Assembly (NCBI GenBank): GCA_003552885.1
Contig: PUPA01000232.1
Span: 1-25,370, forward strand
DNA from: Natrialbaceae archaeon
GTDB taxonomy: Archaea > Halobacteriota > Halobacteria > Halobacteriales > Natrialbaceae
Length of the DNA: 25,370 nucleotides
Reading direction: 5' to 3'
In this document: piece after piece, positions 1 to 7,542 of the stretch
Layout of the letters: each line of letters begins with the position of its first letter
Numbering within the stretch: position 1 is the stretch's first letter
Notes under the pieces: generated by a model
Database searches by the model: none
The model's input: only the letters and a program-made list of their open reading frames with translations
What the model was told of the DNA's origin: nothing
Position numbers and translations under genes: made by a program

Positions 1-78
1 GCCGACGCGTTCTCCCCACACGAGGCGCTGTGTACCTGTCCCGTCTGTATGGGTGGGGCCGCCCCCGGCGGATTCTGA
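1..78 (+). CDS. 3' end of an unidentified gene with a CTCPVC cysteine cluster (partial)
   Basis: Frame 1 is open from the window edge to a TGA at 76-78 and gives 25 residues ending in a cysteine-rich tail (CTCPVC followed by a Gly/Ala-rich end). Three closely spaced cysteines suggest a metal-binding C-terminus, but 25 residues are too few to name a family. It converges on the phosphonate operon, whose last gene stops at 207. The 128 bp between them hold no T-rich hairpin that I can see. The reading frame could be chance, so confidence is moderate. Confidence 0.45.
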   Translation, partial: ADAFSPHEALCTCPVCMGGAAPGGF

Positions 79-206
79 CCTCGTGGACCGACGTGGCCCC
101 CTCGACGTCGGAGACGGGGCGGTCACGACGGTCGCTTCGTCAGCGCACGGATCGGAGGATGGGCAAGTGAGACGACCGCCCACGGTCTGTGACATCCACG
201 CGAACG

Positions 207-998
207 TCACTCGGTGAACCGTGGCTGTGGACGGTCCACCGACCGTGCTACGTCGGCGACGGATTTCGTCTCGAAGACGAAGTACTCCGCCGGGACCTCC
301 TTTAGGATCCGATCGTGTTCGACGAGCGGTTCGTGCTGGTCGGCCGTACCGTCGTTCTCGTGGAGGTGGCAGACGCGAATCCGATCTCCGAGTTGGTCGA
401 CGAACTCACTCCAGTGGTAGCCGTTGACCTTCGCGTGACCGACGTCGAGTGTCACCCCGAAGAACTCCGGGTCGACGTCGACGGCTCCGACGGTCTCGCG
501 TAGCTCCTCCGGCGTGGTGGTGTACCGTCGTTTCGTCTCGCTCGCTGGCTGGTTCTCGAGACAGAGTGGCACGCCGACTCGCCGTGCGTGTGCGGCACAC
601 TCCTCGAGAGACGCGAGCGCGTTCTCGTGAGCGCGCTCGCGCACCCACTCGGGATAGCGGTGTGGGACGGAGCCGCCGTGGACGACGACGGCTCCCGCGT
701 TCGCGGCGTGAGCGTCCTCGAGGGTCTCTTTGACTTGTGCTACCGAGGCACGACGAGACGCCTCGTTGAAACTTCCGACGTTCCAGTCGCGAAACGGTGC
801 GTGGTACGTGACCGAGACGTCGAAGCGTTCGGCCAGCGTGCTGACCTCCTCCGGAGTGGGCACATCGGGGTGCCCGTGGAGGTACTCCCGTTTCAGCTCG
901 ACGTGGTTCAGCCCGCAGTCGGTGAGATACTCGAGGAACTCCTCGACGGTGACGGCAAAGCGGACGTCCATCGCCGCACCGAGCCGGGGGGCAGTCAC
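207..998 (-). CDS. Xylose-isomerase-like TIM-barrel protein (sugar phosphate isomerase/epimerase family), last gene of the C-P lyase operon
   Basis: 263 residues, an AP-endonuclease-2/xylose-isomerase-like TIM barrel. Candidate metal ligands sit where the family has them: Glu148 (LEN), Asp185 and His188 (TLDVGHA), His211/His213 (HLHENDG) and Glu243 (FETK). His66 and His107 lie at the ends of earlier strands. I chose the GTG at 998 because it overlaps the phnM stop as GTGA, implying translational coupling, and because the product starts with a typical RLGAA strand. The ATG at 971 would remove part of the first strand. The substrate is unknown. Its place after phnM, where bacteria often carry phnN or phnP, suggests it acts on a phosphoribosyl product of C-P lyase. 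The family also includes sugar isomerases, epimerases and endonuclease IV, so the reaction cannot be fixed from sequence. Confidence 0.85.
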   Translation of the reverse strand: MTAPRLGAAMDVRFAVTVEEFLEYLTDCGLNHVELKREYLHGHPDVPTPEEVSTLAERFDVSVTYHAPFRDWNVGSFNEASRRASVAQVKETLEDAHAANAGAVVVHGGSVPHRYPEWVRERAHENALASLEECAAHARRVGVPLCLENQPASETKRRYTTTPEELRETVGAVDVDPEFFGVTLDVGHAKVNGYHWSEFVDQLGDRIRVCHLHENDGTADQHEPLVEHDRILKEVPAEYFVFETKSVADVARSVDRPQPRFTE

Positions 999-2161
999 GA
1001 CGTACCACCCGAGATGCCGCCGGTGTATACGACCTGTCCGCCGGTGATCGCACACGAGACCGTCGGGACGGTGCCCTCGTTTACGACGATGAGGTCGGCT
1101 CGCCGACCGGGCTCGATCCGTCCCCGGTCGTCGAACCCGACCGCGCTGGCGGGGTTGCGCGTAACTCTGTTGACGCGTCGGGGAATTGCCTCGCCCGTCT
1201 CGACGAACACCGAAGCGAGCAGCGAGGGCGGGTGGTAGTCTACTACCAGCGCGTCGACGGCGTCGTGTGCGATCGCCTCCGCGGCGGTGAGGTTCCCCCA
1301 CATGCTTTCGCCCCGAACGAGGTTCGGCGCGCCCATCGTGGTGGTCACCCCGAGCTCCGTCGCTCGTAGCGCTGTCTCGAGCGTGACGGGGTACTCGCTG
1401 ATGTCGACTCCCTTGTGAGCGAGCGACGTGAGCTCACCTGGATCGTCGTCGTCGTGTGTCGCCGTTGCGACCCCGGCTCGGGATGCACAGGCGAGAACCC
1501 GCTCGACGCGCTCGCGAATCGCCTTCACCGAAACGTCGCTTCGCTCCTCGATGAGGCGCTGTGTCTCCATCTCGGAGTTCTCGTAGTAGTTCCGGAACTC
1601 GGAGACATCCTGGAACTGTCCTTTTCCTGGGATGTGACTCATGACGGAGACAAGATCGGCGTCCCCGTTGTCGAGGACGTCCAACACGGCATCGACGCAG
1701 TCGGACTGACTCACCTCACAGCGGGCGTGGATCTGGTGGTCGATGAGTAGCTCCGTCGAGTCGGTGATGGCCGTCGTCAGCTCGGTCGCCATCTCGGGTG
1801 AGCGGTTTTTAGAGTCGTTCAGCTCGAAGGAGATCGCGTGAAACTTCGTTGTGATACCGGCCGTGAGGTTCGCCTTGTCGGCCGAAACGAGCGCCATCTC
1901 CGTGTCGATTCGGGCGCCTGTCCGGGGGTAGAGCTGCTGTTCAATGTCGTCTCCGTGCAGATCGACCAGCCCCGGCAGAACCAGCCTACCGCCGGCGTCG
2001 ACGACCGTGTCGGCGCTGGCGTCGACGGTCCCGACATCGACGATACGGTCGGCCTCGACGCGCACGCCGCCCTCGATCACCCTCTCGGGGGTGACGACCC
2101 TCCCGTTGACGACGGCCACACTCCGGTCCGTCGTTCGTCGATCGACCAGCGACGCCTTCAT
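995..2161 (-). CDS. phnM: PhnM, ribose 1-methylphosphonate 5-triphosphate diphosphatase
   Basis: 388 residues of the amidohydrolase superfamily, close to the usual PhnM length. In E. coli, PhnM removes pyrophosphate from alpha-D-ribose 1-methylphosphonate 5-triphosphate, giving the 5-phosphate substrate of PhnJ. Visible landmarks are an N-terminal small beta domain (NGRVVTPERVIEGG), the metal-site segment LPGLVDLHGDDIEQQ, a DHQIHARCE segment, the PhnM-type MSHIPGKGQF motif, a THDDDD segment and a C-terminal GAPNLVRGES loop followed by GRRADLIVV. The start ATG at 2161 overlaps the phnL stop (2158) by 4 bases. The stop overlaps the GTG of the downstream TIM-barrel gene. The enzyme is cytoplasmic. 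The assignment is firm because sequence motifs and operon position agree. Confidence 0.95.
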   Translation of the reverse strand: MKASLVDRRTTDRSVAVVNGRVVTPERVIEGGVRVEADRIVDVGTVDASADTVVDAGGRLVLPGLVDLHGDDIEQQLYPRTGARIDTEMALVSADKANLTAGITTKFHAISFELNDSKNRSPEMATELTTAITDSTELLIDHQIHARCEVSQSDCVDAVLDVLDNGDADLVSVMSHIPGKGQFQDVSEFRNYYENSEMETQRLIEERSDVSVKAIRERVERVLACASRAGVATATHDDDDPGELTSLAHKGVDISEYPVTLETALRATELGVTTTMGAPNLVRGESMWGNLTAAEAIAHDAVDALVVDYHPPSLLASVFVETGEAIPRRVNRVTRNPASAVGFDDRGRIEPGRRADLIVVNEGTVPTVSCAITGGQVVYTGGISGGTS

Positions 2162-2889
2162 GAGCCTTCCTCCTGGACGTAGGCGTCGGCAGTCATCACG
2201 TCGACTAGCCGGCCACCCGAGAGGACGGCGACCCGGTCTGCAACGGCCTCTATCACCGCTGTGTCGTGGAACGCGCCGATGACGGTCGTCTCCGCTGCCT
2301 GTTCGCGAAGCAGCGCGATCGCGGTCGCTCTGGTTTCCGGATCTAGCGCGCTCGTCGGCTCGTCGAGCAACAGCAAGTCCGGTTCTGGGGCCAGCGCCTG
2401 TGCGAGGTTGACCCGCTGTCGTTCGCCACCGGAGAACGTCGCCGGATAGGCCTCCCAGAGCGTCGACGGCAGGCGCAGCCGGCCGAGAAGGTGACGAGCA
2501 CGTGCACGCGCCCTCTCGGCGGGGACGCCCTGCTCACGAAGTGGTCGGGCGACGACGTCGATGGCGCGAACCCGGGGGATCTCATCGAGAAACTGTGAGG
2601 TGTACCCGATGCTGTCGTCTCTGAGGTCGATCATCGTTCGGTCGTCACAGGCCGCGAGGTCGACGGCACCGCGAGGGCCGTGGTAGAGAACGCGCCCGGC
2701 GGTCGGCTCGTAGCTCCGGTAGAGACATTTCAACAGCGAGGACTTTCCGCTGCCGGACTCGCCGACGAGCGCGAGAAACTCCCCTTCTGTGACCTCGAAC
2801 GATACGTCCTCCAGCCCGACTACTCTCGTACCGTCGAGAACGTGTAGCGTGAACGTCTTCGAAAGCCCGTCCACGTCGAGTGCTGTCAT
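2158..2889 (-). CDS. phnL: PhnL, ABC-type ATPase subunit of the C-P lyase system
   Basis: 243-residue ABC ATPase with Walker A GESGSGKSS (residues 43-51), signature SGGERQRV, Walker B LLLLDEPTSALD and a switch histidine in AFHD. PhnL is required for the nucleophilic attack that joins the phosphonate to ribose of ATP together with PhnG, H and I. It is not a transporter despite its fold. PhnL-like features are the LHVLDG N-terminus and the GYTSQFLDEIPRV segment after Walker A. It overlaps phnK upstream (stop/start within 2886-2889) and phnM downstream (2158-2161). Distinguishing PhnL from PhnK rests on these motifs and on order K-L-M, which matches the bacterial operons. Confidence 0.93.
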   Translation of the reverse strand: MTALDVDGLSKTFTLHVLDGTRVVGLEDVSFEVTEGEFLALVGESGSGKSSLLKCLYRSYEPTAGRVLYHGPRGAVDLAACDDRTMIDLRDDSIGYTSQFLDEIPRVRAIDVVARPLREQGVPAERARARARHLLGRLRLPSTLWEAYPATFSGGERQRVNLAQALAPEPDLLLLDEPTSALDPETRATAIALLREQAAETTVIGAFHDTAVIEAVADRVAVLSGGRLVDVMTADAYVQEEGS

Positions 2890-3713
2890 ATTACTGAGTT
2901 TATTAGCGTCTGTGTGTATTCGTGGTGTGGATCTTCCATCACCCGGTCTGTCAGTCCGGCTTCGACGATACGGCCGTGGCGCATCACGACCGTCCGGTCG
3001 GCGAGTAGGCGAACGACGCCGAGGTCGTGTGAGACGACGATCGCTGCGACCCCGTGTTCGCGCTGGATCCGCCGGAACGTGTCAAGGACGCGCGCTTGGA
3101 CGCTCACGTCCAGCCCGGTCGTCGGCTCGTCGAGTACGACGAGCTCCGGCTCGACCGCGAGAGCGCGGGCGATCTGGACGCGGCGTTGCATCCCACCCGA
3201 GTAGGTGCTGGTCGGATCGTCCATCCGCTCGATCGGGATCTCTGTCGCCTCGAACAGCTCGCTGACGCGTGCTCTGACGTCCTCGAACGACCGCCAGCCC
3301 GCCGCAAGGAGTTTCTCCGCGACGTTTCCGCCGCCGGTGAACTCGAGGGAGAGGCCGTCTCTGATGTGCTGGTGAACCAACGCGATCTCGCCGGTTCGAA
3401 GCGCCTGTCTGGTCTGGTAGTCGACCTCGAGGAGGTTTCCGTCGTGGCCTGCATACCGCACGTCCCCACCGACGGTCGCCTCGCCTCGTTCGAGCGCGAG
3501 CAGCTCTGCGAGACTCGACTTGCCGGAGCCCGACTCGCCGACGACCCCGAGCACCTCCCCCCGCTGGACGCTGACGTCGATTTCGGCGCAGGCGACGATG
3601 CTCCCACACCGCGAACACTGGTTCGTCCCGGCCCGGTCGCCGGTCGTCTCGAGACAGCGCACACAGCCGTCGCCGTAGACGGCCCGGACGTCCTCGGCCT
3701 CGAGCAGCGTCAT
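2886..3713 (-). CDS. phnK: PhnK, ABC-type ATPase of the C-P lyase complex, with a four-cysteine N-terminal insertion
   Basis: 275 residues. Walker A GESGSGKSS (59-67), Q-loop region LVHQHIRDGLSLEF, signature YSGGMQRRVQIARAL, Walker B VVLDEPTTGLD and switch histidine in VVSHDLG. The C-terminus LTDRVMEDPHHEYTQTLINSVI is typical PhnK. In the E. coli complex PhnK docks on PhnJ. Between the first strand and Walker A lies an insertion with Cys17, Cys20, Cys33 and Cys36 (CVRC, then CSRCGS) plus Cys42, resembling a zinc ribbon. The E. coli protein, as I recall its sequence, lacks this. The start ATG at 3713 overlaps the phnJ stop (3710) by 4 bases. Whether the cysteines bind zinc or an iron-sulfur cluster cannot be told from sequence. 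Confidence 0.94.
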   Translation of the reverse strand: MTLLEAEDVRAVYGDGCVRCLETTGDRAGTNQCSRCGSIVACAEIDVSVQRGEVLGVVGESGSGKSSLAELLALERGEATVGGDVRYAGHDGNLLEVDYQTRQALRTGEIALVHQHIRDGLSLEFTGGGNVAEKLLAAGWRSFEDVRARVSELFEATEIPIERMDDPTSTYSGGMQRRVQIARALAVEPELVVLDEPTTGLDVSVQARVLDTFRRIQREHGVAAIVVSHDLGVVRLLADRTVVMRHGRIVEAGLTDRVMEDPHHEYTQTLINSVI

Positions 3714-4825
3714 CCGGACTCACCTCTCTCCGACGCCGCGTCGTCTGCCGTTGTCCTCGGCACGTCCGGTGTTCCGGGCCCCCAGTCTACCCCTTCGCGG
3801 TCGAGGTGGTGGTCTTTCGGACGGTCCGGGTCGCTGTGACGTTTCTCACAGAAGCTCGTGTCGTTACAGACGTAGCACGTCTCGAAACGCCCGTCGCTCC
3901 CGTCACGTGTTTCCGACAGCTCGACGAGAAACGTATCCTCGGAGCCACAGAGGTGACACGCCCGATCTGGAAACCGTTCGACGGTGAACTGTCTGTCCTC
4001 GAACGCCAGTGGCTTGACCCGCGTGTTCGGCGGCACCGCGTAGATCCGTGCCTCGCGCCCTGCGGCGAAAATCGAGAGGTGGTCCGCGTCGTCGAGTTTC
4101 GGCGTGTCCCATCGGGGAATCGGCGAGGGGCTCATCAGATACCGGCCGGCGACCATCGTCGGGTAGCTCGCACCGATGTTGATCTCGCCCCACTCGACGA
4201 CGTTCTCGTAGAGGTGGACCCACATCTTGCCGTAGTTTCTGTGTGCGTGTCGTTTCCGGTTCGCCGCGTCCGACGGGTCGACCTTCCGGAGCGGATCCGT
4301 GACCGGAACCTGCAAGACGAGAAGCTGGTCGTCACACAGCACCTCCTCTGGGATTCTGTGTCGAGTCTGAATTACGTCCGCCTCAGTCGTGTCCGTCGTC
4401 GTCGAGACGTTGGCGGTCTCCTCGGCCAGACGGCGGATGTTCGCCGCGTTGACACTCCCGTCTGTGCCCTGGTCGATCACTTTGAACGTGTCGTCCGGGC
4501 CGAGCACCGAGAGTGAGACCTGAATGCCGCCCGTTCCCCAGCCACGGGCCAGCGGCATCGGTCGCGAGGCGTAGGGGACCTGGTGACCGGGGATGGCGAT
4601 CGCTTTCAACGTCGCCCGACGGACCTCTCGTTTCGTGTGCTCGTCGAGGTAGGCGTAGCTGTATCCGGCCATCCCCTCGCCGTGTAGCGCGTCGAGCGCT
4701 GCGTCGACGGTCTCCGCCCTGATTGGCGTGCCGCGGTCGGGCTGTCGGTTGTCGTTCGTCCCGCCTTCGGTCGCCGTCTCGGCCGATGCGTCGTCGGCCA
4801 GGCCAGTTTGTTCGTGCTCAGTCAC
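3710..4825 (-). CDS. phnJ: PhnJ, carbon-phosphorus lyase (radical SAM, catalytic subunit)
   Basis: 371 residues from the GTG at 4825, which overlaps the phnI stop (4818-4820). PhnJ cleaves the C-P bond of alpha-D-ribose 1-methylphosphonate 5-phosphate, giving 5-phosphoribosyl 1,2-cyclic phosphate and methane, using a 4Fe-4S cluster, S-adenosylmethionine and a catalytic cysteine. All required cysteines are visible: Cys290 and Cys293 (CHLC), Cys320 and Cys326 (VCNDTSFC). They correspond to E. coli Cys241, Cys244, Cys266 and Cys272, with the last spacing identical. Other hallmarks are AGYSYAYLDEHTKREVRR near residue 53, GWGTGGIQVSLS and NYGKMWVHLYENV. It is longer than the about 281-residue E. 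coli protein because of acidic N- and C-terminal extensions, a common halophile trait. The oxygen sensitivity of the cluster implies low internal oxygen or protection within the complex. Confidence 0.97.
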   Translation of the reverse strand: MTEHEQTGLADDASAETATEGGTNDNRQPDRGTPIRAETVDAALDALHGEGMAGYSYAYLDEHTKREVRRATLKAIAIPGHQVPYASRPMPLARGWGTGGIQVSLSVLGPDDTFKVIDQGTDGSVNAANIRRLAEETANVSTTTDTTEADVIQTRHRIPEEVLCDDQLLVLQVPVTDPLRKVDPSDAANRKRHAHRNYGKMWVHLYENVVEWGEINIGASYPTMVAGRYLMSPSPIPRWDTPKLDDADHLSIFAAGREARIYAVPPNTRVKPLAFEDRQFTVERFPDRACHLCGSEDTFLVELSETRDGSDGRFETCYVCNDTSFCEKRHSDPDRPKDHHLDREGVDWGPGTPDVPRTTADDAASERGESG

Positions 4826-6011
4826 CGTTGCTCCCCTCCGGGGCACCCTGTGACGCTTCGATCGATCGCCCGCGGTCCGTTTCCACCTTGTCAGCATCGG
4901 TTTCGTCCCCGCCACCGGGCTGGTCTGTCGTTGGCTCGGCAGCCGCTTCCTTGCGCTCGCGGATCGACCTGATCCGGTCGAGAATTGACTGGAAGGTGAC
5001 GTAGTGGGGTAGTTTCAGGTGTTCGATGAACCCAAAGGAGTCCATGCCGTCGACGGTGTCGAGGACGAACTCCGCGTTCTCCGCCGGCTCCTCGGTGCTA
5101 TTTACCTGGATCGAGGCGTCGAGCACCGTCATGCCGATCGCCTTTCGCTCGTTCCGGCCGAACGTCAGGCCGTATCCGAACGCGAACTGTGGATCGTCCC
5201 GTTTCGCATACAGCGGGACGACAGCCTCCGACTCCGTCACCTCCGTGTGGGTCATCGTCACCTCCTCGCCGGTGTACGGGTGTTCGATCCGGACCGGTAG
5301 CTTCCCGACACGTACCTCCGCGAGCGTCGGATGGACCTGTCCGTACCCCCGTAGCGCGGAGTACCCGAGCGCGGTGACCGCGCCCGTCTCCCCGCGCGCG
5401 AGCTCCTGTAAGACGGCGTCCCGGCTGACAGGGTGGGTCAGCGGCTCCCGGGTCGTATCGACCGGCTCCCGTCTCTCGTCCGCGGCCGGATTTTCGGGCG
5501 CTGCAACCAGCCCCTCCTCACGGAGGAGCTCCATCACGTTCGTCAGTGGCTCCGGCTCCCCGGCCTCTTCGAGTTCCCAGCCGGCCGTCGGATCCACCGT
5601 CTCGCTGTCCGCCAGCGTGAAATCGAGCAGACGCTGTGTGTAATCTTTCGTCGGACCGAGAATCTGCCCGCCCGGGACGTCCTTGAACGACGGTGACACG
5701 CGCCGGCACGCCAGCATCTCCGAGGTGAGTGTCGGCCTAGTCTCGTCGAAACGCTCGAGCGTCGAACGGTACGCCCGGAGGAGAAACGCCGCCTCGACGG
5801 TGTCTCCCTGGGCCTGTTTCACCGCGAGTGCGGCCAGACGGGGCGCGTAGAGCCCCGCCTCGCTCATGACCTGTGACGTGAGCCGGCCGAGCTGGTCGTC
5901 CAGCTGCTCCAGCGTCAGGTCGTCGCTGTCGCCAGCCACTCGCTGTTTTTCGAAGAGTGCTTCGGCGCGCTGGATGAGCTCCTCGCCCGCGACGGCTGCG
6001 ACGTAGCCCAC
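4818..6011 (-). CDS. phnI: PhnI, C-P lyase core subunit (ATP:phosphonate ribosyl transfer)
   Basis: 397 residues, somewhat longer than the about 354 of E. coli PhnI. With PhnG, H and L it displaces adenine from ATP with the phosphonate to form the ribose 1-alkylphosphonate 5-triphosphate. On its own E. coli PhnI is a nucleosidase. PhnI signatures are an N-terminal GYVAAVAGEELI, the RRVSPSFKDVPGGQILGPTKDY segment around residue 105, ALGYSALRGYGQVHPTLAEVR, and the C-terminal GFIEHLKLPHYVTFQS. About 45 further residues form an acidic, probably disordered tail. It starts with GTG at 6011, directly next to the phnH TAG (6012-6014), so coupling without overlap is likely. The stop overlaps the phnJ GTG. 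Confidence 0.96.
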   Translation of the reverse strand: MGYVAAVAGEELIQRAEALFEKQRVAGDSDDLTLEQLDDQLGRLTSQVMSEAGLYAPRLAALAVKQAQGDTVEAAFLLRAYRSTLERFDETRPTLTSEMLACRRVSPSFKDVPGGQILGPTKDYTQRLLDFTLADSETVDPTAGWELEEAGEPEPLTNVMELLREEGLVAAPENPAADERREPVDTTREPLTHPVSRDAVLQELARGETGAVTALGYSALRGYGQVHPTLAEVRVGKLPVRIEHPYTGEEVTMTHTEVTESEAVVPLYAKRDDPQFAFGYGLTFGRNERKAIGMTVLDASIQVNSTEEPAENAEFVLDTVDGMDSFGFIEHLKLPHYVTFQSILDRIRSIRERKEAAAEPTTDQPGGGDETDADKVETDRGRSIEASQGAPEGSNGD

Positions 6012-6599
6012 CTAGATCGCCTCCGGCGTGGTCGTGTTAGAAGCAAGCTCAAGCGTCGTCGAGCGAGGAATCGCACCGAGACGGTCCGGAGCGGCGAAGA
6101 TGGCGTCCACGCCCCGGGGGTACGACGACTGCACTTCGCCGAGCGCCCGAAGCGCCTCCGGCGACACGGACACGGAAAGCGTCGTTTCGCCGTCGACGCC
6201 CGGACCGCACAGCCGAGCCGTCGTCAGCGCTGGCGACGCCTCTCCACCCGGTTCGGCCCGTACGTCCTCGACCCGGTAGACGACCGTCGCGCCCGTGGCT
6301 GGCTCGACCAGCGTCCCGCGTTTGCACTCGCGAACGTCGAAGCGGTCGTGAGCGAGAACGTGGACGACGTCCGCCTCCCGAGGTGGCGCGGACGCGAGCC
6401 GTCCCTGGTCGGCGAGCGTCTCGGCGAGGCGCTCGTCGTCGGTCGAGACCGTTATCTCGTGATCGACGAGCGTCGCGATGACGGCACGGTCGGCCGGCCG
6501 TGGAACCCGCTCGACGGTTCCCGGACGGCTCATCACCCTTAACAGCGCCCGGAACGTCCGGCGGGTGTCGGCGACCGGGTCGAAACCCAGCGGCCTCAT
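6012..6599 (-). CDS. phnH: PhnH, C-P lyase core subunit
   Basis: 195 residues when started at the ATG at 6599, matching the about 194 residues of E. coli PhnH. The frame stays open further upstream, but this start overlaps the phnG TGA as ATGA and gives the family N-terminus (RPLGFDPVADTRRTFRALLRVMSRPG). The C-terminal YPRGVDAIFAAPDRLGAIPRSTTLE segment is also diagnostic. PhnH is a PLP-transferase-fold protein that has lost catalysis and is a structural part of the PhnGHIJ core complex. Transcription is from phnG, and the stop TAG touches the phnI GTG. Confidence 0.94.
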   Translation of the reverse strand: MRPLGFDPVADTRRTFRALLRVMSRPGTVERVPRPADRAVIATLVDHEITVSTDDERLAETLADQGRLASAPPREADVVHVLAHDRFDVRECKRGTLVEPATGATVVYRVEDVRAEPGGEASPALTTARLCGPGVDGETTLSVSVSPEALRALGEVQSSYPRGVDAIFAAPDRLGAIPRSTTLELASNTTTPEAI

Positions 6600-7039
6600 C
6601 GCTCGTCCTCCAGCGTCTCGAACGTTACCGTCGTATGCTTGCTCTCTGCCCACTCTCGGGTACGCTCGCCTCTGTGGCGCTCGCCAGCGCGTTCGAGGGC
6701 TGCCAGTACCTGTCTAGTGAGTGGATGCCCACCAGCGACTGCGGCGTCGACGATCGCCCCCGAAAGCGCCGCACGCTCGGCTTTTCCGGGCATGATCGCG
6801 AACCCCCGCGAGCCGTCGAGGTCGACCTCCGCGGGCGTCACGACGACCTCACCGAGGTTGAACGGCCGCCGCTCGACGGGCTCTACGACCTGCTGCATCA
6901 GCAGCTGTGGCCGTGGTGCCTGTCTGATCGATAGCTCCGCGCCGTCAGCGAGAATATCGTTCGCGAAGTCGGCGAGCTTCGACGCTGGACACACTGTAAG
7001 CAGTTCACACCGGTCTGTCCGATTAGCAGGACCTTCCAT
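6596..7039 (-). CDS. phnG: PhnG, C-P lyase core subunit, first gene of the operon
   Basis: 147 residues, close to the about 150 of E. coli PhnG. Family segments visible are IRQAPRPQLLM in the middle, the conserved RRPFNLGEVVVTPAEV, and GFAIMPGKAERAALSGAIVDAA. PhnG forms a dimeric core with PhnH, I and J and contributes to the ATP-phosphonate transfer. The ATG at 7039 lies about 31 bp from the centre of a TATA-like element at 7067-7075, so the mRNA is probably nearly leaderless and phnG the first cistron. The stop overlaps phnH by 4 bases. The upstream region carries several GTAC motifs described separately. Confidence 0.94.
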   Translation of the reverse strand: MEGPANRTDRCELLTVCPASKLADFANDILADGAELSIRQAPRPQLLMQQVVEPVERRPFNLGEVVVTPAEVDLDGSRGFAIMPGKAERAALSGAIVDAAVAGGHPLTRQVLAALERAGERHRGERTREWAESKHTTVTFETLEDER

Positions 7040-7542
7040 GCGCTGGTGGCCATACCTGTAGGCTCCGAATAACGGTTCACTGGGTACTCTCTATCCCCGC
7101 TGACGATGTTCGTCTTCCACCCGCACCGCGGAAATTCGGTCTGTACTGGTACGTAGTTTCTTCGCTGGGGGGTGCTGTCGACGGTTCGAACTGCTCGAAA
7201 ACGGAGAGTACGAACCGAACGCGTATACATCGCAGCTGGCCAGGTTCTACGGTGAACGGGATACCGTGCGAGGCTCGTCCGGGGCTGGAGGGCGACGATT
7301 TTCCCTGTCGACATCCGGATGACTCGACGTTCGAGGGGAGGTCCAGCGTTCCTCAGGGCACCACGCGTCCTATCGGAGGGGGTACACCGCCCGGAGGGCG
7401 ACCGAGAGACCCGATGGGAGCGAGACGGCTCACCACGCCACGAGCCTCACGCCCGTCTTCGCTCCTGAGCCGACCGTGGCACGAGCCGGCTTCCGGCGGT
7501 CACAGCCCTTCCGATCCTTACGGACCCGAGGGGCGCCGATAG
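7040..7542. promoter_or_regulatory. Divergent regulatory region between phnG and the hexapeptide transferase gene
   Basis: 503 bp without a convincing gene. An open plus-strand frame 7252-7542 ends in TAG immediately before the next ATG, but its Pro/Gly/Arg-rich composition does not look like a haloarchaeal protein. The stretch holds the phnG TATA element near its left end and a weak TATA-like sequence (GATCCTTACGG, 7513-7523) before the transferase gene. GTAC tetramers occur at 7084, 7143, 7149 and 7208. Such a long spacer between two phosphonate genes suggests control sites, consistent with phosphate-responsive expression. Confidence 0.5.
7067..7075 (-). promoter_or_regulatory. TATA-like element of the phn operon
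   Basis: Minus-strand CCGTTATTC is centred about 31 bp upstream of the phnG ATG, placing the transcript start within a few bases of the start codon. It is the only AT-rich hexamer-like stretch at the right distance. Confidence 0.45.

Noticed and set aside
2158..3713. PhnK and PhnL as a second transporter ATPase pair
   Set aside because: No permease gene is adjacent, and motifs and position match the C-P lyase ATPases.
7252..7542. Open frame of 96 codons before the hexapeptide transferase gene
   Set aside because: Composition is Arg/Pro/Gly-rich with no domain and too few acidic residues for a haloarchaeal protein. It lies in a control region and is best read as chance.
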